Assembly: GCA_037191015.1 (NCBI GenBank)
Contig: JBBCKD010000001.1
Span: 186,001 to 250,000, forward strand
DNA: 64,000 bases
Reading direction: 5' to 3'
DNA from: Ravibacter sp037191015
GTDB lineage: Bacteria; Bacteroidota; Bacteroidia; Cytophagales; Spirosomataceae
Positions 58,120 through 64,000 of this stretch are shown piece after piece. How positions within the stretch are numbered: the first letter of the stretch is position 1; each line of letters opens with the position of its first letter. The notes under the pieces are model-generated. The model worked only from the letters and a program-made list of their open reading frames with translations, did not search any database and was not told the DNA's origin. Position numbers and translations under genes: made by a program.

Positions 58120-59520
58120 CTATTGAGATTCCAGAACATTTTTTTTATGATCGTTAATAATTGCTTCAAAATGCTTCTGCTTCCTTCTGTAGCGCTTACT
58201 ATCGGCTAGGTTATTCATTTCTTCCCGGTCCTTTTTCTGGTCATAGATTTCCCTGAAAATAATCTTCTGTAAGGTTTCATCTTCAAAAGTAGCTATGTAA
58301 AGGTATTGTTCACTGGCTACTGCAAGGTTTGGTTTGGTTCCCCCGTAATCGCCCAGTCCTTCATAGACAAAGTGTTGTCTGATTTTATCCGATTTACCGG
58401 TAAGTACCGGCACCAGGCTTTTTCCATGCAGGTTGCCGGGGTCCGGAACACCGGCCAGTTCCAGTAAGGTAGGGGCGATATCAATGTTTAATACAATTCC
58501 TTTTTCTGTCCGGGCTGACAGGGCGGGCCCGGTAATCAATAAAGGGATACGGGTGGAAGCTCCGTAGGGAAGCACTTTGCTGGTCATACCGTGTTCTCCT
58601 AGCATCCAGCCGTTGTCGCTCATAAATATGATATATGTATTATCCCGGATGTCCGATTCTTCAACCGTTTTAAAGAGTTTCCCCAAGGTGTTGTCCATCT
58701 CCGTAATGACCGAATAATAATCCCTGGTGTGGTCCTGTATAATCCCGACGTCGGGATATCCGTAAAGCGCTGCCTGGGTTCTGTTTCGTACCGTTTTTAA
58801 GTACTCCGGCTTCGCGGCCAGATCGTCGGTCCGGTTTTTGGCCACCGGCATATCTGCCGGGTCGTATTTCGCCAGCGTTTCCTTTTTTGCATCCCATTTG
58901 AATTGATGGTTCATATGGGGAACCTGAGTGCAGTGAAGCAGGAAAAACGGCCTTGGATCTTCGATAGCCTGTTTAAGAAAGTCGACCGATCGTTCGGCAC
59001 AATACTCGTCACAATGTTTTTCTGGTCTGACCTCTTTTCCCATATCCTGGATCAACCGGTTATAGTAGTCGCCATTACTCTCAAAGGTGGCATAAAAGTC
59101 AAACCCTGCTTCCTTTGGGCGCTGACTGATATGCCATTTCCCGGATACCCCGGTATGATATCCTGCTTCACGCAGATGATCAGCGATTGTTTTTTCCCCG
59201 GGGTTCAATGCACTTCCAAGCCCGAGCACGCCGTTTGCGCTTCCATATCTCCCTGTTAAGATAGCGGCACGGCTCGGGCTGCATAAGGAGAAAACAACAT
59301 GAGCATTGGCGAAAGAAACAGCGTTTGCCGCCATCTGATCAAGTATCGGCGTAAGAATAGCGGAGTTCCCGTTTGATCCCAGCGCATCATGCCGCTGATC
59401 ATCCGATACAATTACAATAAAATTCGGCCGTTTGATTTCAGGCTTTTCATTGTACCGTTCCGATCTCAGGCCTGATACAGGAAGAACAGCCAGGAGGCAA
59501 AAAAAAGATATTCTCAACAT
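58120..59520 (-). CDS. Type I sulfatase, exported (466 residues, locus C)
   Basis: The start at 59520 gives signal MLRISFFCLLAVLPVSG, then NFIVIVSDDQRHDALGSNGN with the metal Asp pair. The maturation motif C-S-P-S-R has Cys about 80 (FSLCSPSRAAILTGRYGSAN). VSGKWHISQRP and YIIFMSDNGWMLGEHGMTSK (metal Asp-Asn) follow. It is of ordinary length for the family. The leading part of the open frame to 59595 lacks a signal and is excluded. It follows susD by about 80 bp and so is the first enzyme gene of locus C. Confidence 0.94.
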   Translation of the reverse strand: MLRISFFCLLAVLPVSGLRSERYNEKPEIKRPNFIVIVSDDQRHDALGSNGNSAILTPILDQMAANAVSFANAHVVFSLCSPSRAAILTGRYGSANGVLGLGSALNPGEKTIADHLREAGYHTGVSGKWHISQRPKEAGFDFYATFESNGDYYNRLIQDMGKEVRPEKHCDEYCAERSVDFLKQAIEDPRPFFLLHCTQVPHMNHQFKWDAKKETLAKYDPADMPVAKNRTDDLAAKPEYLKTVRNRTQAALYGYPDVGIIQDHTRDYYSVITEMDNTLGKLFKTVEESDIRDNTYIIFMSDNGWMLGEHGMTSKVLPYGASTRIPLLITGPALSARTEKGIVLNIDIAPTLLELAGVPDPGNLHGKSLVPVLTGKSDKIRQHFVYEGLGDYGGTKPNLAVASEQYLYIATFEDETLQKIIFREIYDQKKDREEMNNLADSKRYRRKQKHFEAIINDHKKNVLESQ

Positions 59521-59598
59521 ACAAAACAAATTACGTTTCTGATCACTTACCATATCCATACCGGGGAAATCATAGACAAAACTGCCGGTCCCCATTAC

Positions 59599-61287
59599 TT
59601 AATAGTTAGGGTTTTGGGTAAGCCCGCTGGTAAGCACTTCCGAGGAGGGGATCGGCCACAGGTACTGGCGGCTTTTATCGAATCTCCGGAGGGTGATCTG
59701 TTTGATAACCCCAGCGTTTGCCATAGCCGAGAAATCGGCTATGCCGTCGTCATCAATCGGAGGAGTTTGCGGGAAAAACCACAGGCCGGGTTGTACGACA
59801 TTTCTACGCAGATCTTCCGGGTCCAGTAATCCGTAATTGGGCAGGTTTAGTACCTTCTCTGCCAATTTCCACCTGATAATATCCATATACCGGATTCCTT
59901 CAAAAGCAAATTCCATTCGCCGTTCGAACCGGATAATTTTACGCAAAGCGGCCTGCTCCGTTGCGGTGACAGCAGGGTATGCGTTAGTGGCAGTATGGGA
60001 AACGCCGTAGGCCCTGGCCCTTACCATGTTAATGGCATCCAATACCGTCTGATCGGTTTCGCCCAGCTCGATTTTTGCTTCGGCATATATAAGCAATACA
60101 TCGGCATACCGGATAACGATCCTGTCCGGCTCAACCGTCCAGGAATTCTGGAGCCAGTCGTTGTCAACACCTTTTTTCCAAATCAACCCGTTGTAGGAGG
60201 CAAATTGCGCGTTTGTCCTGGTATCATTGTTGGTAACATAGGCATTTGTATTTAGCCTCAGCACCCTGATCGAATCGGGGTGGGGGTTATAAATGAAACC
60301 TACGTGCGGGGTTTGAAATTCCACAATAGTTGCGGTGCAGCGTGGGTCACGGTTTTTAAAGGGTTCGCGCGGATTAAATAGCGGCGATTCGTCGATCGGC
60401 AACCCGTCGGTGCAGAGAAAAGTGCAAAACAGATCCCATGAAGGATTTTTGCCGGAAAATCCGCCCGCATTTCGTGGTAAAAAGCTCTGAAGTCCGGATA
60501 CGAAGATCCCCATGGCAATGGAGCGCGGCAGTCCGAAAACGGTTTCGACAGAGTTTTTTGTGGATGATAAAAACAGGTTGCTGAAGCTGCCGTGAAGCTG
60601 GTAAACGTTTAAGTCCATACAGGCTTTTGCAGCATCACGGGCAATTGCCCAGTCGCCCACATGCAGTGCAATCCGGGCTTTCATCGCGTAGGCGGCGCCT
60701 TTGGTAGGCCGTTTTATTTCTGAATTGCTGTAGGTTGTATTCAGGTTTGCAGCCGCAAAATCAAAATCGGCATATATTTTTTGAAGTACCTGTTCGCGAG
60801 GCGTTTGTTTCAATGCCAATGCCTCTTCTATATTCAGAACTGTTTCGGTATAGACCACATTTCCAAAGTGTGAAATCAGCCGGGAGTACTGGCATGCACG
60901 GACAAATTGGGCCTCGGCAAGATAGCGATTAATCTGGGCCTCTGACAGGACGCTGGCGGCGCGGTCTACACTTTGTATCACCGTGTTGGCGCGCGCGATG
61001 GCGATGTAGGTATCGGTCCACCAGGTTCTTACAAAGTTTGTCTCCCCATTGATAGTAGCCCCTGTAATGGGCGTTATGACATCGCGGTTAATCCCGTCGT
61101 CGGTCCAGTCGTCATCGTCTGCAGACCAGAACGCATGCTTGTAAAGTCCGTTCAGAGACATTTCTATTTCCTCGCTGTTGGAGTTCCAGGTTTCGCTGGA
61201 ACCCTGTGAGAGCGGGTTCAGGTCCAGCGAATCGCAGGAAACCAGAATAAGGGTCAATATGCTGTATGCTAATATTTTTGTTTTCAT
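59599..61287 (-). CDS. SusD/RagB family outer-membrane lipoprotein (locus C)
   Basis: The 562-residue lipoprotein has signal MKTKILAYSILTLILVSC (Cys 18) then DSLDLNPLSQGSSETW, the SusD opening. Other blocks are NRYLAEAQFVRACQYSRLIS, AAYAMKARIALHVGDWAIAR, VIRYADVLLIYAEAKIELGE, IIRFERRMEFAFEGIRYMDI and the terminal SSEVLTSGLTQNPNY. Another ATG at 61293 is possible. It is 15 bp after the SusC stop. Confidence 0.96.
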   Translation of the reverse strand: MKTKILAYSILTLILVSCDSLDLNPLSQGSSETWNSNSEEIEMSLNGLYKHAFWSADDDDWTDDGINRDVITPITGATINGETNFVRTWWTDTYIAIARANTVIQSVDRAASVLSEAQINRYLAEAQFVRACQYSRLISHFGNVVYTETVLNIEEALALKQTPREQVLQKIYADFDFAAANLNTTYSNSEIKRPTKGAAYAMKARIALHVGDWAIARDAAKACMDLNVYQLHGSFSNLFLSSTKNSVETVFGLPRSIAMGIFVSGLQSFLPRNAGGFSGKNPSWDLFCTFLCTDGLPIDESPLFNPREPFKNRDPRCTATIVEFQTPHVGFIYNPHPDSIRVLRLNTNAYVTNNDTRTNAQFASYNGLIWKKGVDNDWLQNSWTVEPDRIVIRYADVLLIYAEAKIELGETDQTVLDAINMVRARAYGVSHTATNAYPAVTATEQAALRKIIRFERRMEFAFEGIRYMDIIRWKLAEKVLNLPNYGLLDPEDLRRNVVQPGLWFFPQTPPIDDDGIADFSAMANAGVIKQITLRRFDKSRQYLWPIPSSEVLTSGLTQNPNY

Positions 61288-61301
61288 GATCATATCTTCG
61301 G

Positions 61302-64000
61302 TTAGAATTGAACGGAGACCCCGAAAACGAGGGATGTTGTGATCGGATAGGCAAAGGCATTAACTTCCGGGTCCCAGCCTTTGGGATAATTGTGAATGGC
61401 CAGTATGTCGGTTGCCGTGCCGTATAGCCTTACGCTTTGAATACCAGCTTTCTGTGTCCAGGAACCAGGCAGGTTATAGCCGACATTGACATTTTTCAGT
61501 CTCATGTAAGCCCCGTTGATCAGCCAGAAGTCGGACATGGCATAGTTATCCCCTGCCGATGCAAAGGTATAGCGGGGATAAGCGGCGTTGCGGTTCTGTT
61601 CAGCGGTATTGTAGTGGCTCCAGGTATTTCCGTCCAGAATGGCCGGGAAATTCCCCCAGTTTTCCTGTAGGGGCCGTACCATGTGTGAGCCCAGGCGGCC
61701 GTTCTGCTTCCCAACCCCCTGCAATACGATTCCCAGGCTCCAGTTTTTATAGGAAAGGCTGAAATTGGCCCCGTACATGAATCGGGGTAAAGACCCTCCC
61801 AGCAGCACCCGGTCGTATTCCGGTGAGATCCTTCCGTCGGGGACCCCATCAGGACCGCTGATGTCCTTGTATCTCACATCGCCCGGCTTGACGTTCACAT
61901 TGAGTGTTGCCGAATTGTCAACTTCTTCCCGGGTCTGGTAGAGCCCTTCCGAAACGTAGCCGTACCATTCGTTGAATTCACTACCCTGGATTTTGATTTG
62001 GTCGCCCAGGAATTCGGTTCCGCCCAGGTCGCCCATTTTGGAACGAAAATCCGAAAGATTGAAAGAAGCGGAGTAGCTGAAATTTCCTCTCCGTTCGTTC
62101 CACCCGATTTGTGCTTCCCATCCTTTGGTAAACATTTTACCGGTATTCTGATTCGGGTTAGCAAAGCCCAGAAACATCGGGATCTGTAGCTCGAGGAGCA
62201 TGTCCCGCGTCGTTTTCCTGTAATAGTCAGCTGCTATCTTGAGGCGGTCCCGGAAGAAATTGGCATCGAGCCCTATGTCAAAAGACGACGTGGTTTCCCA
62301 GGAAATATCGCGAATAGCATACTGGAATTGTGCGGCAGACTGGTCAGAAATAACATTGTTACCCTGGTAGAAAAGTGAATTGTTTTCGAATGAAAGGATC
62401 GAATGATAGGGGTAGTTCCCGATCCGTTCGTTGCCGAGAGAGCCCCAGGAAGCGCGAAGCTTAAGGTATGAAAGCCAGCTGGAGATGTTGCCTTTCATGA
62501 AAGATTCTTCGGAAATTGCCCATCCGGCTGAAACGGACGGAAATGCTCCCCATCGATATCCGGGGGCAAAACGGGAAGATGCATCGTACCGTATGTTGGC
62601 CTGGAACAGGTATTTGCTGTTGTAATTGTACATCACCCGTCCGAACCACGAACGGTATGCATTTTCAAACGCGCCGCCGCTGTTATTCCTGAATTCCAGC
62701 GGACCGATGTCGAGGTAGGGATACGAGTTGAGCAGATACTGGTTGCGGGACGCGCCGAGGTTTTCATTGAATGCGTAGAAATATTCGTACCCTGCCAGCA
62801 GGTTCAATCCGTGTTTCCTGACTTGCTTATCATAGTTGGCCAGGAACTGCGTGGTATAACGGTAGTTGTCATTACGCGCTTCTGCGAGATTAGTCTGGTT
62901 GTAGCCGCTCAGGTAGCCAACCGTAAGATTCGGATTGTCCGAGGCAGTATAAGGTACCCGGATCCTGAAGTTTTTGTCTTTATGGAAGTTAAAAAAAGGA
63001 GAAAGTACCCCGGAGATTTTCAAACCGTCGACAGGCTTGAAATCGATGCCTATCTTTCCGCCTACCTGGTTATCCCACGTATGATTGAACCCTCCGTGAT
63101 GTAGCATCCCGTATATATTGTCTCCGTCCTTACCTGCGCCAACCCTGCCGTCCGACCATTGAGCGGCGTATACCGGTGCGGTAATCCCGATCCGGTACAG
63201 AGGATCTATTGTAGGCTGCCTGACGACGACGCGCCTGAAGTTCAAGTCTACTGAGGCCGACAGGAATTTATTGACAGTAATATCATTATTGACCCTGGCT
63301 GTTACGCGCTGGTAGTTCCGGTGGTCGTACAAAGCAGCAATTTTGTCGTAGCCGAACGATACGCGGGAGCTGATGGACTTCCCGGCGCCCGAAATGCTGA
63401 GAATATGACTGGTGCGGGGCGCTGAATTTTTCATCAATAACGATTGCCAGTCGGTGTCGGGATAGAGGTCCGGGTTCTGGTGGTGCAACTGCCCGTAGTT
63501 GTCAATTAAATCCTTTGTATAGGTCGGGTATTCGTTGGCATTATTGTTATTGTCGTTCCACCTGAGTTCGTTGGTCAGTTGCATAAAACGTAGGGCACCG
63601 ACGTATTCCGGGAACCGGGTAGGTTTTTCAATCCCGTATTCCGCTATATAATCCAGGTTTATTTTGCCGCTTTTCGCCCGTTTGGTTGTCACCAGGATTA
63701 CCCCTGCCGCCGCACGTGATCCGTAAATGGAAGCAGAGGCTGCATCTTTAAGCACTGATATACTCTCTACGTCGTTCGGGTTGATGTGATTAATATCGTC
63801 TATGGGAACGCCATCCAGGATAATCAGCGGGTTAGCGCCTGCATCCGTTATCGTCGTGATACCCCGTACCCTGATCTGAGCGGTTGCCCCGGGCGCATTG
63901 CTGCTACGCGTGACCATTACGCCCGGTACGGATCCCTGTAATGCCTGAGAAATCTGGGTGGTTTTCCGGGCGGCGATCTCCTCACCCTGTATCATAGAAA
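61302..64000 (-). CDS. SusC/RagA TonB-linked transporter, N-terminus outside window (locus C)
   Basis: About 899 codons are visible without a start, so the gene extends beyond the right edge. The visible part begins in the plug (EEIAARKTTQISQALQGSVP, RVRGITTITDAGANPLIILD, then ISVLKDAASASIYGSRAAAG) and continues as a SusC barrel, ending ITTSLVFGVSVQF. With the susD gene 15 bp downstream it forms the third SusCD pair. Whether an STN domain and ECF/FecR genes precede it cannot be seen. Confidence 0.95.
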   Translation of the reverse strand, partial: SMIQGEEIAARKTTQISQALQGSVPGVMVTRSSNAPGATAQIRVRGITTITDAGANPLIILDGVPIDDINHINPNDVESISVLKDAASASIYGSRAAAGVILVTTKRAKSGKINLDYIAEYGIEKPTRFPEYVGALRFMQLTNELRWNDNNNNANEYPTYTKDLIDNYGQLHHQNPDLYPDTDWQSLLMKNSAPRTSHILSISGAGKSISSRVSFGYDKIAALYDHRNYQRVTARVNNDITVNKFLSASVDLNFRRVVVRQPTIDPLYRIGITAPVYAAQWSDGRVGAGKDGDNIYGMLHHGGFNHTWDNQVGGKIGIDFKPVDGLKISGVLSPFFNFHKDKNFRIRVPYTASDNPNLTVGYLSGYNQTNLAEARNDNYRYTTQFLANYDKQVRKHGLNLLAGYEYFYAFNENLGASRNQYLLNSYPYLDIGPLEFRNNSGGAFENAYRSWFGRVMYNYNSKYLFQANIRYDASSRFAPGYRWGAFPSVSAGWAISEESFMKGNISSWLSYLKLRASWGSLGNERIGNYPYHSILSFENNSLFYQGNNVISDQSAAQFQYAIRDISWETTSSFDIGLDANFFRDRLKIAADYYRKTTRDMLLELQIPMFLGFANPNQNTGKMFTKGWEAQIGWNERRGNFSYSASFNLSDFRSKMGDLGGTEFLGDQIKIQGSEFNEWYGYVSEGLYQTREEVDNSATLNVNVKPGDVRYKDISGPDGVPDGRISPEYDRVLLGGSLPRFMYGANFSLSYKNWSLGIVLQGVGKQNGRLGSHMVRPLQENWGNFPAILDGNTWSHYNTAEQNRNAAYPRYTFASAGDNYAMSDFWLINGAYMRLKNVNVGYNLPGSWTQKAGIQSVRLYGTATDILAIHNYPKGWDPEVNAFAYPITTSLVFGVSVQF

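Noticed and set aside
1..64000. CRISPR array, insertion sequence, integrase or prophage
   Set aside because: No regularly spaced direct repeats and no transposase, integrase or phage structural protein was seen in any frame.

Overview
The window is a chromosomal segment of a free-living member of the Bacteroidota, probably a Sphingobacteriales/Cytophagales-type glycan degrader. The support is three SusC/SusD outer-membrane pairs, two ECF-sigma/FecR pairs placed upstream of susC genes, many secreted sulfatases, the TonB-ExbB-ExbD-ExbD operon layout typical of the phylum, and promoter-like TTG-N19/20-TAnnTTTG motifs. Codon use and base composition are fairly even. The exception is one small AT-rich gene at 40321-40623.

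Region 1 (1-15139, all minus strand, read from right to left) is an ECF sigma - FecR - SusC - SusD locus. It is followed by a TIM-barrel-like lipoprotein, a CBM9/DOMON protein, an SMP-30 type lactonase lipoprotein, a bile-acid:sodium symporter family permease, an exported RidA protein, a gamma-glutamyltranspeptidase and a TAT-signal protein cut by the window edge. Apart from the TIM-barrel candidate it has no recognisable glycoside hydrolase, so the imported substrate may not be a classical polysaccharide.

Region 2 (15283-30187) is mostly housekeeping. It holds tRNA-Ala(GGC), a periplasmic lactonase of the Pgl fold, the energy-transduction operon exbB-exbD-exbD-tonB-small membrane protein-pstS-like-TPR, tRNA-Pro(GGG), a small secreted protein, a DUF4251 lipoprotein, a TAT-exported Gfo/Idh/MocA oxidoreductase, panD and a TonB-dependent-receptor-like outer-membrane barrel.

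Region 3 (30316-40042, minus) is a compact polysaccharide-utilisation-type locus: ECF sigma, FecR, SusC, SusD, sulfatase and a BNR-repeat sialidase-like lipoprotein.

Region 4 (40657-64000, minus) is a second, larger sulfatase-rich locus. It runs from a truncated susC and susD through sulfatase, an unknown 826-residue lipoprotein, an oligogalacturonate-lyase-like propeller, sulfatase, phosphocholine-specific phospholipase C, sulfatase, a ruined ceramidase-like gene, a giant c-type cytochrome protein, a parallel beta-helix protein, an SDR and an enolase-superfamily dehydratase. The set fits desulfation, depolymerisation and oxidative catabolism of a sulfated, probably uronate- or deoxysugar-containing polymer. 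The phospholipase C and the ceramidase remnant raise a sphingolipid alternative.

The least expected signals are traces of recombination inside regions 3 and 4. They are an 80-bp two-piece scar of the 47.9-49.8 kb sulfatase at 30.2 kb, a duplicated ECF-sigma-gene promoter stranded next to the ceramidase pseudogene at 47.8 kb, a beta-helix gene carrying the first 49 codons of an unrelated TIM-barrel gene fused in frame upstream of its own signal peptide, and two divergent sulfatases sharing nearly the same leader and 5' flank. No CRISPR array, insertion sequence, integrase, prophage or rRNA was seen.
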